Shown: positions 27,420-37,549, counted from the first letter of the stretch. The stretch: DNA of 64,000 bases from Roseovarius halotolerans (GCF_900172255.1 NZ_FWFU01000005.1:1-64000), one strand, 5' to 3'. Program-made: numbers and translations. Notes: generated by a model not told the origin, from the sequence alone.

Positions 27420-30380
27420 ATGACAGACCAAAGCCCCAACGACCAGTTCCATGCCTCCTCCTTCATGCAGGGGCACAATGCCGAATATCTCGAACAGCTC
27501 TATGCGCGCTACGCCAACGACCCCAACGCCGTTGACGAAGCCTGGCAGGCGTTCTTTTCGCAGCTCGGCGATGGCGACAGCGATGTGCGCAAGGAGGCCG
27601 CTGGCCCCTCATGGGCGCGCGCCGACTGGCCGCCGGTGCCCAATGACGACCTGACCAGCGCCCTTACCGGCGAATGGCCAGCCGAGATCGAAACCGCCAG
27701 GGCCGACGAGAAGATCCGCCAGAAGGCCGCCGAAACCGGCGTCGAGGTCTCGGATGAGTCTGTCAAGCGCGCAGTGCTCGATTCCGTGCGTGCGCTGATG
27801 CTGATCCGCGCCTACCGCATCCGCGGCCACCTCATCGCCGAACTGGATCCGCTTGGCCTGCGCGATCATGGCCACCGCCCCGAGCTTGACCCGAAATCCT
27901 ACGGTTTCACCGAAACCGACATGGACCGCCCGATCTTCATCGACAATGTTCTGGGCCTTCAGGTCGCCTCGATCCGCCAGATCCTCGACATCGTCAAACG
28001 CACCTATTGCGGCACCTTCGCGCTGCAATACATGCATATTTCCGATCCCGAACAGGCCGCCTGGCTGAAGGAGCGGATCGAAGGCTACGACAAGGAAATC
28101 ACCTTCACCCGCGAGGGGCGCAAGGCGATCCTCAACAAGCTGGTCGAGGCCGAGGGCTTCGAGAAATACCTGCATGTCAAATACATGGGCACCAAGCGTT
28201 TCGGCCTTGATGGCGGCGAAAGCCTGATTCCCGCGATGGAACAGATCATCAAGCGCGGCGGCAGCCTCGGGGTCCGGGAAATCGTCATCGGCATGCCCCA
28301 CCGCGGCCGCCTCAGCGTGCTGGCCAACGTGATGGGCAAACCCTATCGCGCGATCTTCAACGAATTCCAGGGCGGCAGCTTCAAGCCCGAGGACGTGGAC
28401 GGATCAGGCGACGTGAAATACCATCTCGGCGCATCCTCCGACCGCGAATTCGACGGCAACAAGGTCCACCTGTCGCTGACCGCCAACCCCTCGCATCTCG
28501 AGGCGGTGAACCCCGTGGTCCTGGGCAAGGTGCGCGCCAAGCAGGACCAGCTGAGCGACAGCGAACGCACCAGCGTCCTGCCCATCCTGCTGCATGGCGA
28601 CGCGGCCTTTGCCGGCCAGGGCGTCGTGGCCGAATGTTTCGGTCTCTCGGGCCTCAAGGGGCACAAGACCGGCGGCACCATGCATATCGTCGTGAACAAC
28701 CAGATCGGCTTCACGACCGCGCCGCATTTCTCGCGCTCATCGCCCTATCCCACCGATATCGCGCTGATGGTCGAGGCACCCATCTTCCACGTCAATGGCG
28801 ACGACCCCGAGGCCGTGGTCCACGCCGCCAAGGTCGCCACGGAATTCCGCCAGAAGTTCCAGAAGGACGTGGTGATCGACATGATCTGTTATCGCCGCTT
28901 CGGCCATAACGAGGGCGACGAGCCCATGTTCACCAACCCGGTGATGTATAACGAGATCAAGAAGCACAAGACCACGCTCAGCCTTTACACCGAACGCCTC
29001 GTCGCCGATGGCCTGATCCCCGAAGGCGAGATCGAGGACATGAAGGCCGCCTTCCAGTCCTATCTGGCCGACGAGTTCGAGGCCGGCAAGGAGTACCGTC
29101 CCAACAAGGCCGACTGGCTGGATGGCAAATGGTCCCATCTCGACCGCAAGGACGAGGATTACCAGCGCGGCGAAACCGCCATCGCGCCGGAAACCTTCCA
29201 GGAAATCGGCAGCGCGCTCACCACCGCGCCCGATGGCTTCCCGCTGCACAAGACGGTTGGCCGCCTGCTCGAGACCAAGAAGAAGATGTTCGACTCCGGC
29301 GAGGGCTTCGATTGGGCCACCGCCGAGGCGCTCGCCTTCGGCTCCCTTCAGCTCGAAGGCTACCCGGTCCGCCTCTCCGGTCAGGACAGCACCCGCGGCA
29401 CCTTCAGCCAGCGCCATTCGGCCCTGATCAATCAGGACACCGAAGAGCGGTATTTTCCCCTCAACCATATCCGCGAGGGGCAGGCCCGCTACGAGGTGAT
29501 CGACTCGATGCTGTCGGAATACGCGGTGCTCGGGTTCGAATATGGCTACAGCCTCGCCGAGCCCAACGCCCTGACCCTCTGGGAGGCCCAGTTCGGCGAT
29601 TTCGCCAACGGCGCGCAGATCATGTTCGACCAGTTCATCAGCTCCGGTGAATCCAAGTGGCTGCGGATGTCGGGCCTCGTCTGCCTGCTGCCGCATGGCT
29701 ACGAGGGCCAGGGGCCGGAACACTCCTCGGCCCGTCTCGAACGCTTCCTGACCATGTGCGGTGGCGACAACTGGATCGTGGCCAATTGCACCACCCCGGC
29801 CAATTACTTCCATATCCTGCGCCGCCAGCTGCACCGCACCTATCGCAAGCCGCTGATCATGATGACGCCCAAATCGCTCCTGCGTCACAAATTGGCAATT
29901 TCCAGGACCGAGGATTTCACCAGCGGCTCCAGCTTCCACCGCGTGCTCTGGGACGATGCGCAATACGGCAATTCCGACACGAAGCTGAAACCCGATGACA
30001 AGATCCGCCGCGTGGTGATGTGTTCGGGCAAGGTCTATTTCGACCTGCTTGAGGAACGCGACAGCCGCGGTATCGACGATGTCTACCTGATGCGGGTCGA
30101 GCAATATTACCCGTTCCCCGCCATGTCGATGGTCAAGGAACTGGAGCGCTTCAAGCAGGCCGACATGGTCTGGTGTCAGGAAGAGCCCAAGAACCAGGGC
30201 GCCTGGTCCTTCATCGAACCCAACATCGAATGGGTGCTGCAACGTATCGACGCCAAGCACACGCGCCCCACCTATGCCGGCCGTCCGGCCGCCGCCTCGC
30301 CCGCCACGGGCCTGGCTTCTCAACACAAGACACAACAAGAGGCGCTGGTCGATGCCGCGCTGACCATCGAAGGGAAATAA
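27420..30380 (+). CDS. sucA: 2-oxoglutarate dehydrogenase E1 component
   Basis: A 986-residue thiamine-diphosphate enzyme that decarboxylates 2-oxoglutarate. HNAEYLEQLYARYANDP near the N-terminus is the SucA peripheral-subunit interaction block; further marks are MPHRGRLSVLANVMGKP, LHGDAAFAGQGVVAE, NNQIGFTT and the C-terminal EEPKNQGAWSFIEP. The ATG at 27420 follows GGAGAA. It is 3 nt upstream of sucB and clearly cotranscribed with it. Confidence 0.97.
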   Translation: MTDQSPNDQFHASSFMQGHNAEYLEQLYARYANDPNAVDEAWQAFFSQLGDGDSDVRKEAAGPSWARADWPPVPNDDLTSALTGEWPAEIETARADEKIRQKAAETGVEVSDESVKRAVLDSVRALMLIRAYRIRGHLIAELDPLGLRDHGHRPELDPKSYGFTETDMDRPIFIDNVLGLQVASIRQILDIVKRTYCGTFALQYMHISDPEQAAWLKERIEGYDKEITFTREGRKAILNKLVEAEGFEKYLHVKYMGTKRFGLDGGESLIPAMEQIIKRGGSLGVREIVIGMPHRGRLSVLANVMGKPYRAIFNEFQGGSFKPEDVDGSGDVKYHLGASSDREFDGNKVHLSLTANPSHLEAVNPVVLGKVRAKQDQLSDSERTSVLPILLHGDAAFAGQGVVAECFGLSGLKGHKTGGTMHIVVNNQIGFTTAPHFSRSSPYPTDIALMVEAPIFHVNGDDPEAVVHAAKVATEFRQKFQKDVVIDMICYRRFGHNEGDEPMFTNPVMYNEIKKHKTTLSLYTERLVADGLIPEGEIEDMKAAFQSYLADEFEAGKEYRPNKADWLDGKWSHLDRKDEDYQRGETAIAPETFQEIGSALTTAPDGFPLHKTVGRLLETKKKMFDSGEGFDWATAEALAFGSLQLEGYPVRLSGQDSTRGTFSQRHSALINQDTEERYFPLNHIREGQARYEVIDSMLSEYAVLGFEYGYSLAEPNALTLWEAQFGDFANGAQIMFDQFISSGESKWLRMSGLVCLLPHGYEGQGPEHSSARLERFLTMCGGDNWIVANCTTPANYFHILRRQLHRTYRKPLIMMTPKSLLRHKLAISRTEDFTSGSSFHRVLWDDAQYGNSDTKLKPDDKIRRVVMCSGKVYFDLLEERDSRGIDDVYLMRVEQYYPFPAMSMVKELERFKQADMVWCQEEPKNQGAWSFIEPNIEWVLQRIDAKHTRPTYAGRPAAASPATGLASQHKTQQEALVDAALTIEGK

Positions 30381-30383
30381 CGC

Positions 30384-31946
30384 ATGACCACTGAAGTTCG
30401 CGTCCCCACGCTCGGCGAATCCGTGTCCGAGGCCACCGTCGCCACCTGGTTCAAGAAGCCCGGCGATTCCGTGGCACAGGATGAAATGCTGTGCGAGCTG
30501 GAAACCGACAAGGTCACGGTCGAGGTTCCCGCCCCCGCCGCCGGCACCCTGGGCGAGATCGTCGCCGCCGAAGGCGAGACCGTGGGCGTCGATGCCCTGC
30601 TCGCCACCATCTCCGAAGGCGAAGGCGCGGCGCCCGCGCCCAAGGAGAAATCCAAGGCCGGGGATGACGGCGACAGCGCCGCCGCCGCGTCCGGCTCCGG
30701 CGACAGCGCGCCCTCGGGCGCAAGCATCGACGTGATGGTGCCCACTCTCGGCGAATCCGTCTCCGAGGCCACCGTCTCGACCTGGTTCAAGCAGGTCGGC
30801 GACACCGTCGCCCAGGACGAGATGCTCTGCGAGCTGGAAACCGACAAGGTCTCGGTCGAGGTGCCCGCCCCTGCCGCCGGCACGATCGGCGAAATCCTCG
30901 CCGCCGAAGGCGACACGGTTCAGGCCGGCGGCAAACTCGCCGTCATGACCTCGGGCGAAGGCGCAGCCCCCGCCGCGAAATCCGATGACGCGCCCGCCGC
31001 CGCCCAGTCCTCGGGCTCTGACTCCGGCTCGGGCTCCGGCAAGGATGTCGAAAACGCCCCCTCCGCCAAGAAGGCGATGGCCGAAAAGGGCCTTTCGCCC
31101 GATCAGGTGCAGGGGTCGGGCCGCGATGGCCGCGTCATGAAAGAGGACGTGGCCCGCGCCACCGCCGCTGCCACATCCGCGGCAGCCGCCAGCTCGGAGC
31201 AGCCCGCGCAATCATCGCCACGCGCCCCCGTCAGCGCCGAGGACGCCAGCCGCGAGGAACGGGTCAAGATGACCCGCCTGCGCCAGACCATCGCGCGCCG
31301 CCTCAAGGACAGCCAGAACACCGCCGCCATGCTCACCACCTATAACGAGGTGGACATGGGCGCGGTCATGGACCTGCGCAACGAATACAAGGACGAGTTC
31401 CTCAAGAAACACGGCGTCAAGCTCGGCTTCATGTCCTTCTTCACCAAGGCCTGCTGCCACGCCCTCAAGGAGGTCCCCGAGGTCAACGCCGAAATCGACG
31501 GCACCGACATCGTCTACAAGAACTTCGTCCATATGGGCATCGCCACCGGCACCCCCACCGGGCTTGTCGTGCCGGTGATCCGCGACGCGGATTCGATGGG
31601 CTTCGCCGCGATCGAAAAGGCCATCGCCGAGAAAGGCGCCCGCGCCCGCGACGGCAAGCTCTCGATGGCCGAAATGCAGGGCGGCACCTTCACCATCTCG
31701 AATGGCGGCGTCTACGGCTCGCTGATGTCCTCGCCGATCCTCAACCCCCCGCAATCGGGGATCCTCGGCATGCACAAGATCCAGCAGCGCCCGATGGTCG
31801 TGAACGGCGAGATCGTCGCGCGCCCGATGATGTATCTCGCGCTCAGCTACGATCACCGCATCGTCGACGGCAAGGGCGCCGTGACCTTCCTCGTCCGCGT
31901 CAAGGACGCGCTGGAGGATCCCCGCCGCCTGCTGATGGACCTCTGA
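30384..31946 (+). CDS. sucB: 2-oxoglutarate dehydrogenase E2 component, two lipoyl domains
   Basis: A 520-residue dihydrolipoyl succinyltransferase. It has two tandem lipoyl domains (about 1-77 and 114-190), each with ETDKV; the lipoylated lysines are Lys43 and Lys155. Acid/Ala/Ser-rich linkers follow each, then a peripheral subunit-binding domain ([11 protein letters not shown]...[13 protein letters not shown]) and the catalytic domain with [11 protein letters not shown]. coli SucB has one lipoyl domain and about 405 residues. The two repeats are still very similar at DNA level (336-bp offset). Confidence 0.96.
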   Translation: MTTEVRVPTLGESVSEATVATWFKKPGDSVAQDEMLCELETDKVTVEVPAPAAGTLGEIVAAEGETVGVDALLATISEGEGAAPAPKEKSKAGDDGDSAAAASGSGDSAPSGASIDVMVPTLGESVSEATVSTWFKQVGDTVAQDEMLCELETDKVSVEVPAPAAGTIGEILAAEGDTVQAGGKLAVMTSGEGAAPAAKSDDAPAAAQSSGSDSGSGSGKDVENAPSAKKAMAEKGLSPDQVQGSGRDGRVMKEDVARATAAATSAAAASSEQPAQSSPRAPVSAEDASREERVKMTRLRQTIARRLKDSQNTAAMLTTYNEVDMGAVMDLRNEYKDEFLKKHGVKLGFMSFFTKACCHALKEVPEVNAEIDGTDIVYKNFVHMGIATGTPTGLVVPVIRDADSMGFAAIEKAIAEKGARARDGKLSMAEMQGGTFTISNGGVYGSLMSSPILNPPQSGILGMHKIQQRPMVVNGEIVARPMMYLALSYDHRIVDGKGAVTFLVRVKDALEDPRRLLMDL

Positions 31947-32021
31947 ACGCGCCGTCGGGCGGGACTGATCCCGCCCGGCACACTCCGCCCCGCACGCAAC
32001 GCGCACTGGACATGACCGCCC

Positions 32022-32417
32022 ATGACCCCCGAACTCACCGCCCTCACCCTCGCCGCCCTGCTCCAGGTCGTGCAGTACGGCCTCTACGCGGTGCCCGCGA
32101 ATCTCGAGCTCGGGCCGGGCTACACCATGTCCGCGCGTGACCGCGAACCCTCCCGTCAGATGTCCGATGGCACCGCCCGCCTTGGCCGCGCCCTCAACAA
32201 TCATTTCGAAGGGCTGATCCTCTTCGCCATCGCCTGCACGGTCATCACGATCACCGCACAGTCCAGCGCCCTCACCGCCGCCCTCGCCTTCACCTATCTG
32301 GGCGCGCGCGTGCTCTATATCCCGGCCTATTACCTCGGCCTGCGCCCCTGGCGCTCGCTGATCTGGGCGATCGGCTTCCTCGCCACAACGCTCATGCTGC
32401 TGGCGGCGCTTGTCTGA
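32022..32417 (+). CDS. MAPEG family membrane protein
   Basis: A 131-residue protein with four predicted helices. ALLQVVQYGLYAVPANLELG, RLGRALNNHFEGLILFAIA and YLGARVLYIPAYYLGLRPWRS are the MAPEG pattern (membrane-associated eicosanoid/glutathione family). Bacterial members of this branch have no settled role. It lies between sucB and lpd, 75 nt after sucB, and its stop is followed at once by repeat family A copy 3. Confidence 0.85.
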   Translation: MTPELTALTLAALLQVVQYGLYAVPANLELGPGYTMSARDREPSRQMSDGTARLGRALNNHFEGLILFAIACTVITITAQSSALTAALAFTYLGARVLYIPAYYLGLRPWRSLIWAIGFLATTLMLLAALV

Positions 32418-32418
32418 T

Positions 32419-32480
32419 GCTTCTTCTGTTCTCAAATATCCCGGGGGAGTCGCCGGCACGGCGACGGGGGCAGCGCCCCC
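32419..32480 (-). repeat. Dispersed repeat family A, copy 3
   Basis: Read on the minus strand: GGGGGC-GCT-GCCCCC, then GTCGCCG-TGC-CGGCGAC, then ACTCCCCCGGGATATTTGAG and AACAGAAGAA. It fills most of the MAPEG-lpd gap. Its second hairpin has different bases from copies 1 and 4 but still pairs. Confidence 0.8.
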
Positions 32481-32509
32481 TTACCCCATTCACGAAAGGA
32501 CACTGACCC

Positions 32510-33898
32510 ATGGCAAATTACGATGTCATCGTCATCGGCTCCGGCCCCGGCGGCTATGTCGCCGCCATCCGCTGCGCACAGCTCGGCCTCAAGACCGCCT
32601 GCGTCGAAGGGCGCGAGACCCTTGGCGGCACCTGCCTCAACGTGGGCTGCATCCCGTCCAAGGCGCTGCTGCATGCCTCCCATCAACTCCACGAGGCACA
32701 GGAAAACTTCCCCAAGATGGGCCTCAAGGGCAAGGCGCCCTCGGTCGACTGGAAACAGATGCTCGCCTACAAGGACGACGTGATCGGCCAGAACACCAAG
32801 GGGATCGAATTCCTGTTCAAGAAGAACAAGATCGACTGGCTCAAGGGCTGGGGCTCGATCCCGGAGGCGGGCAAGGTCAAGGTCGGCGACGACGTGCACG
32901 AGGCGAAGAACATCATCATCGCCACCGGCTCGCAATCCTCCTCGCTGCCCGGCGTCGAGGTGGACGAGAAGATCGTCGTCACCTCCACCGGCGCGCTGGA
33001 ACTGCCCAAGGTGCCAAAGAAAATGGTCGTGATCGGCGCGGGCGTGATCGGGCTGGAACTGGGCTCGGTCTATTCGCGCCTCGGCTCCGAAGTGACCGTT
33101 GTCGAATATCTCGACCACGTCACCCCCGGCATGGATGGCGAGGTCCAGAAACAGTTTCAGCGCCTGCTCAAGAAACAGGGGCTCGACTTCATTCTCAACG
33201 CCGCCGTGCAATCGGTCGAGACGCTCAAGACCAAGGCCAAGGTGCACTACAAGCTGCGCAAGGATGACAGCGAACACACGCTCGACGCGGATGTCGTTCT
33301 GGTGGCCACCGGGCGCAAACCCTTCACCGACGGTCTCGGGCTCGACGCGCTCAAGCTCAAGACATCGGATCGCGGCCAGATCGTGATCGACGAACACTGG
33401 CAGACCAATATCGAAGGCGTCTACGCCATCGGCGATGCGGTCGCCGGGCCGATGCTGGCTCACAAGGCCGAAGACGAAGGCATGGCCGTCGCCGAGACCA
33501 TCGCCGGCAAGCATGGCCATGTGAATTACGATGTCATTCCCGGCGTGATCTACACTCACCCCGAGGTCGCCGCCGTCGGCAAGACCGAGGAACAGCTCAA
33601 GGAAGATGGCCGCGCCTACAAGGTCGGCAAGTTCTCCTTCATGGGCAATGGCCGTGCCAAGGCGAATTTCGCGGGCGAAGGTTTCGTCAAGATCCTCGCC
33701 GACAAGGAAACCGATCGTATCCTTGGCGCCCATATCATCGGCCCGATGGCGGGTGACCTGATCCACGAAGTCTGCGTCGCGATGGAATTCGGCGCCGCCG
33801 CCGAGGATCTGGCGATGACCTGCCATGCGCATCCGACCTATTCCGAAGCGGTGCGCGAAGCCGCGCTCGCCTGCGGCGATGGCCCGATCCACAGCTAG
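32510..33898 (+). CDS. lpd: Dihydrolipoyl dehydrogenase
   Basis: A 462-residue E3 flavoenzyme that reoxidises lipoyl groups of the 2-oxoglutarate complex. FAD-binding [19 protein letters not shown] at the N-terminus, redox cysteines in [20 protein letters not shown]-binding [15 protein letters not shown], and the C-terminal [15 protein letters not shown] with the His-Glu pair. Completes the suc cluster. GAAAGGA precedes the ATG. Confidence 0.97.
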   Translation: MANYDVIVIGSGPGGYVAAIRCAQLGLKTACVEGRETLGGTCLNVGCIPSKALLHASHQLHEAQENFPKMGLKGKAPSVDWKQMLAYKDDVIGQNTKGIEFLFKKNKIDWLKGWGSIPEAGKVKVGDDVHEAKNIIIATGSQSSSLPGVEVDEKIVVTSTGALELPKVPKKMVVIGAGVIGLELGSVYSRLGSEVTVVEYLDHVTPGMDGEVQKQFQRLLKKQGLDFILNAAVQSVETLKTKAKVHYKLRKDDSEHTLDADVVLVATGRKPFTDGLGLDALKLKTSDRGQIVIDEHWQTNIEGVYAIGDAVAGPMLAHKAEDEGMAVAETIAGKHGHVNYDVIPGVIYTHPEVAAVGKTEEQLKEDGRAYKVGKFSFMGNGRAKANFAGEGFVKILADKETDRILGAHIIGPMAGDLIHEVCVAMEFGAAAEDLAMTCHAHPTYSEAVREAALACGDGPIHS

Positions 33899-33919
33899 GA
33901 CCGGCGCGAATCTGCATCA

Positions 33920-33949
33920 GGAGCGTCCGAAGCAAGGTTCGGGCGCTCC
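33920..33949. terminator. Hairpin between convergent lpd and acetyltransferase genes
   Basis: Twelve-pair stem GGAGCGTCCGAA/TTCGGGCGCTCC with one G-T pair and a 6-nt loop, placed between two convergent stops. There is no T run on either side, so termination is likely but not of the textbook type. Confidence 0.55.
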
Positions 33950-33952
33950 GGG

Positions 33953-34417
33953 CTAGAACAGTTGCAGCTTCATGCCATGATGGCTCGCGCTGAAGCCAAG
34001 CCGCTCATAAAATCGCAGCGCATCATCCCTCTGCCTGTCGGTCGTCAGCTGCACCAGCGCGCAACCGCGCGCGCGGCATTGCTCGATCGCCCAGCCGAAA
34101 AACGCCGCCCCGATTCCGCGCCCGCGCAGATGCGCGGCGACACGCACACTTTCCAATTGCCCGCGCCAGGCTCCCTTGCGCGACAGGCCGGGGATGAAGG
34201 TGATCTGCATATAGCCGATGACCTGCCCTTCGGCCTCCGCGACCGCCATCAACTGGTTGGGATCGCGCGCGATGGCATCGAACGCGGACAGATATGCCGG
34301 TTCGACCTCGTCACCAAGGCTCTCGCGGCCACGGCCAAGCCCATCATCCGCGATCAGTCCGACAATCGCCTCAAGGTCGGCGCGGCGCGCGGGTCTGAAT
34401 GTCACCGGGTCAGTCAT
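33953..34417 (-). CDS. GNAT family N-acetyltransferase
   Basis: A 154-residue acetyl-CoA-dependent acetyltransferase. LESVRVAAHLRGRGIGAAFF is the acetyl-CoA binding motif A (R-G-R-G-I-G) and ALRFYERLGF the C-terminal motif B. The ATG at 34417 is used because GGGAGAG lies 7 to 8 nt upstream; the in-frame ATG 15 nt earlier has none. Substrate unknown. Confidence 0.87.
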   Translation of the reverse strand: MTDPVTFRPARRADLEAIVGLIADDGLGRGRESLGDEVEPAYLSAFDAIARDPNQLMAVAEAEGQVIGYMQITFIPGLSRKGAWRGQLESVRVAAHLRGRGIGAAFFGWAIEQCRARGCALVQLTTDRQRDDALRFYERLGFSASHHGMKLQLF

Positions 34418-34478
34418 CGCACTCTCTCCCATCAGGTCCGATGCGGCGTGAAGACAGCCGCGCCGCGTCCGGCGCCTC

Positions 34479-35093
34479 TCACCAAAGCGACTTCATCGCG
34501 CGCTCGGTCCATTCCGCATCGTATTGCGCGCCGCCCTCGTCGCCGTCGCTCGCCTCGGCCAGCATCTCGCCCACCGTCGGCAGGCCCTTGCTGTCGTCGC
34601 GCCCCCAGATCGCCGAACGGATCGAGGCGCGCGCGCATTGCGTATAGATCTCGGCGATCTTGATCACGATCACCGTTGCGGGCTGCTTGCCCTGACGGTT
34701 GAACATGGCGCGCAGCTGCGCATCCGCCGTGACCCGCGCCTGGCCGTTGATCCGCACCACCGTGTTCGATCCGGGCACCATGAACAACAGCGACACGCGC
34801 CCGTCGCTCACGATATTGCGCAGCGAATCCAGACGGTTGTTGCCCCGCCAGTCGGGCATCGCCAGGGTCCGGCTGTCCAGTTCGCTGACCACCGGCCCAT
34901 CCTCGCCGCGCGGGCTGCCATCGGTGCCCTCGGGGCCGACCGTGGACATGATGCAATAGCGCGACGCCGCGATCCATTTGCGGTAAAGCGGCGTCAGCTG
35001 CGTGGCCACCTTGCGCAGGCTGGCAGCACCCGGTTTGCCATAATGCGATTCCAGCGTGGCGATATCGTCGATATATTCAATTTTCGGGATCAA
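34479..35093 (-). CDS. PPOX-class FMN-binding protein
   Basis: A 204-residue pyridoxamine 5'-phosphate oxidase-like protein. YCIMSTVGPEGTDGSPRGEDG and LRNIVSDGRVSLLFMVPGSNTVVRINGQARV are typical of this split-barrel flavin family (MSMEG_1061-like branch). It starts with TTG, 6 nt after GGGAGG, and overlaps the end of plsC by 17 nt in another frame. Likely an oxidoreductase acting on an unknown small molecule. Confidence 0.82.
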   Translation of the reverse strand: MIPKIEYIDDIATLESHYGKPGAASLRKVATQLTPLYRKWIAASRYCIMSTVGPEGTDGSPRGEDGPVVSELDSRTLAMPDWRGNNRLDSLRNIVSDGRVSLLFMVPGSNTVVRINGQARVTADAQLRAMFNRQGKQPATVIVIKIAEIYTQCARASIRSAIWGRDDSKGLPTVGEMLAEASDGDEGGAQYDAEWTERAMKSLW

Positions 35094-35811
35094 ACCCGGC
35101 CTCCCGCATCAATCTGTTGGACCCCGTCTCGACCTCGTCCTGCAGGCGCGCCATGAAGACCTCGCGCCCCAGGCCGCTTTCAAGACGCGGCAGGAATTCA
35201 ACCACCGCCGTTCCCGGCTTGCGCATGATACCCTTGCGCGGCCAGAACAGCCCGACATTCGCCGCGACAGGCACGCAATCCTGTCCCAGCTCCTCATAAA
35301 GGACCCCGGTGCCCACCTTGTAGGGCGCCTGGACGCCCGGTGCGATACGCGTGCCCTGCGGATAGATGATCAGCTGCCCCGGCTCCTGCCGGCCCTTGGC
35401 CACATCCGTCACCATCTTGCGGATCGCCTGGCTGCGCTTGCCCCTGTCGACCGGCACACAGCCGATCCGCAGCGCATACTGCCCGATTACCGGCGCCCAC
35501 ATCAGTTCGCGCTTCATGATGAACTTGCCCGCAGGCACCGCGCCGAAAATCAGGATGATATCCAGGAACGACTGGTGCTTGGCCGCGATCAGCACCTCGT
35601 CGCGCGGCGGCGTGCCGCGCACTTCGGTGCGCAGGCCCACCATCCAGCGCGCGCTCCAGCGCACCCATCGGCACCAGCTCTGGCAGGCGGTCAAAGCGCC
35701 GCGGCGGCTGACCAGGGCCCAGGGAAAGAACAGGATCCCCATGACCCCCATCATGACGTATATGTTGATGACGAACAGCAGCGACCGTGTCCATTGCAAC
35801 GCGTGGCTCAT
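35077..35811 (-). CDS. plsC: 1-acyl-sn-glycerol-3-phosphate acyltransferase family
   Basis: A 244-residue membrane acyltransferase. One N-terminal hydrophobic segment (about 9-35), then the catalytic HX4D motif in KHQSFLD, the arginine block GCVPVDRG and YPQGTRIAPG (Q where many have E). It would acylate lysophosphatidic acid or a similar lysolipid. AAGGAT precedes the ATG, which overlaps the ftsX stop (ATGA), so it is coupled to ftsEX. PlsC activity itself is inferred from family. Confidence 0.85.
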   Translation of the reverse strand: MSHALQWTRSLLFVINIYVMMGVMGILFFPWALVSRRGALTACQSWCRWVRWSARWMVGLRTEVRGTPPRDEVLIAAKHQSFLDIILIFGAVPAGKFIMKRELMWAPVIGQYALRIGCVPVDRGKRSQAIRKMVTDVAKGRQEPGQLIIYPQGTRIAPGVQAPYKVGTGVLYEELGQDCVPVAANVGLFWPRKGIMRKPGTAVVEFLPRLESGLGREVFMARLQDEVETGSNRLMREAGFDPEN

Positions 35812-36713
35812 GGCAGATCCTTCAACATCCGGCGCGCCGCCGCGCCCGTCGCCCAGAAGGCCACGCCTGCCGCCAGCGGCGGCACCACCAGCGGCCATAT
35901 CCAGCTCAGCCCCCGGAAACCGAGCCCGGTCAGGAACCCGCCCGCATCCTGCGCGGCGGGCAGCAGAAGGATGGCAATGCAACCCACCACCATGCCCGCG
36001 CCTGCACCCGCCAGCGCCCTCAGCGTAAAGCGCCGCACGAAGGCGCGCACGATATAGGCGTCGCGCGCGCCGACCTGCCGCAACACCCCGATCACCTGCG
36101 CATTCGCCGCCAGCGCCGCATTCGCCGCCAGCGTGATGATCGCCGCCGTTGTCGCCCCGATCAGCACCAGCGAAACCCAGCCCAGCAGCCGCAGCCGGCT
36201 TGCCGCGTTGACCAGTGGCCGCCGCCAGCGGGTGTGATCGTCCAGCACCGCGCCAGGCACCTCGGCCGCCAGCCGCAGCCGCAGCCCCTGCGCATCGAAA
36301 CCCGACCCCTCCTCGATCACCTCGATCAGCTGCGGGATCGGCAGCATGTCCACCGGCAGATCCGGCCCGAACCAGGGTTCAAGCAGCGCGCGTTGCTCGT
36401 CATCGTCAAGCGCGCGGGCGCGCGCCACCCCTGTGGTGGTCTGCAGCACCTTCAGCGCCGCCTGCGTCTGCGCCGCCAATTGCCCCTCGGGCGCCGAGAT
36501 CCGCACCGTCGCGCTGCGCGCCAGCTCGTCTCCCCAGCGATCCGCAAGGCGCCCCGTCGCCAGCGACAGCGCCAGCGCGAACACCGCCAGAAACGCCATC
36601 GCCGCCGCGCTGAACAACGTCAGCGTCGCGGTGAACCCTGTGGGCGGCACCACCCGGTCGGCCTGCGTGTCGCCGACCACCATCTCGCTTATCCGGCCAA
36701 GATCCAGCTTCAC
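35808..36713 (-). CDS. ftsX: Cell division protein FtsX
   Basis: A 301-residue ABC permease with four helices: one after residue 30, an extracytoplasmic loop to about 165, then three helices to the end. ANAQVIGVLRQVGARDAYIVRAFVRRF is the cytoplasmic loop typical of FtsX. Its first codons overlap the ftsE stop by 4 nt. With FtsE it forms the septal complex that activates peptidoglycan hydrolases. Confidence 0.9.
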   Translation of the reverse strand: MKLDLGRISEMVVGDTQADRVVPPTGFTATLTLFSAAAMAFLAVFALALSLATGRLADRWGDELARSATVRISAPEGQLAAQTQAALKVLQTTTGVARARALDDDEQRALLEPWFGPDLPVDMLPIPQLIEVIEEGSGFDAQGLRLRLAAEVPGAVLDDHTRWRRPLVNAASRLRLLGWVSLVLIGATTAAIITLAANAALAANAQVIGVLRQVGARDAYIVRAFVRRFTLRALAGAGAGMVVGCIAILLLPAAQDAGGFLTGLGFRGLSWIWPLVVPPLAAGVAFWATGAAARRMLKDLP

Positions 36714-37387
36714 AGGTCCGCCCCCGCCAACTGCAGCCGCCGGTTCGCGATCCGCAACACCCGCGCCTGCACATGCGCCTTCGCCGAACGGATCAGCGCC
36801 AGGTCATGGGTGGCGATCATGATCGTCTTACCCATCCGGTTCAGCTCGATCAGCAGCCTCAGCAGGCGCTGCGACATCTCCCAGTCGACATTGCCCGTGG
36901 GCTCGTCAGCCAATACCACGTCGGGCGACATGATGACCGCCCGCGCCAATGCCGCGCGCTGGCGCTCACCGCCCGACAATTCCGGCGGCAGCGCCTTTGC
37001 GCGCTCGCTCAGCCCGACCCAGGCGACAAGCTCCTTGAGGTTCGCCGACTCGCCCAACAGGTCGCGCCCCGACACCATCAGCGGCAACGCGATATTGTCG
37101 GCCACGCTCATATGATCCAGAAACCGGCAGTCCTGATGCACGACCCCGATCCGCCGCCGGGCCAGCGCGATATCGTCGCGCTGCATCTCGCGCCGATCGG
37201 TCCCGAACAGCCGCGCGGTGCCCGAGGTCGGCGTCAGCGCCCCGTAGCACAGCTTCAGAAATGTCGTCTTGCCCGCGCCGGACGGGCCGGTCAGGAAATG
37301 GAACGACCCCGGCTGAAGCTCCAGCGAAATGTTGCTCAACAGATCACCGCCGCCATAGCTGTAGGCCACGTTCTCAAGCTCGATCAA
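36710..37387 (-). CDS. ftsE: Cell division ATP-binding protein FtsE
   Basis: A 225-residue ABC ATPase. Walker A GPSGAGKTT, Q-loop VHQDCRFL, signature LSGGERQRAALARA, Walker B VVLADEPTGNVD, and the switch ATHD. I place the start at TTG 37387, giving MIELENVAYSYGGG like other FtsE proteins; GGAGGGA (37393-37399) is 5 nt upstream. An in-frame ATG 18 nt earlier lies before that site and adds a non-family MCGGTG. Confidence 0.92.
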   Translation of the reverse strand: MIELENVAYSYGGGDLLSNISLELQPGSFHFLTGPSGAGKTTFLKLCYGALTPTSGTARLFGTDRREMQRDDIALARRRIGVVHQDCRFLDHMSVADNIALPLMVSGRDLLGESANLKELVAWVGLSERAKALPPELSGGERQRAALARAVIMSPDVVLADEPTGNVDWEMSQRLLRLLIELNRMGKTIMIATHDLALIRSAKAHVQARVLRIANRRLQLAGADL

Positions 37388-37392
37388 ACCGG

Positions 37393-37399
37393 TCCCTCC
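37393..37399 (-). promoter_or_regulatory. Ribosome site for the ftsE TTG start
   Basis: GGAGGGA on the minus strand, 5 nt before TTG 37387. It lies downstream of the alternative ATG, which rules that ATG out. Confidence 0.7.
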
Positions 37400-37549
37400 G
37401 CACACCCGCCCCTACATGCCTCAGAGGACACACATGTGCAATGTTTCCACGCGCCAAATCGTTTGGCCTTTCGCGACAGGGCTTTAGCCCCTATGGTAAT
37501 CGCAAAGCAAACAGGCTGAAAACCGCCGGCGCGGCGACAGGTGTGGAAT

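Noticed and set aside
28737-31211. An 824-codon open frame on the minus strand across sucA and sucB
   Set aside because: It is the antisense shadow of sucA and sucB, rich in Gly/Leu/Asp/His without protein motifs.
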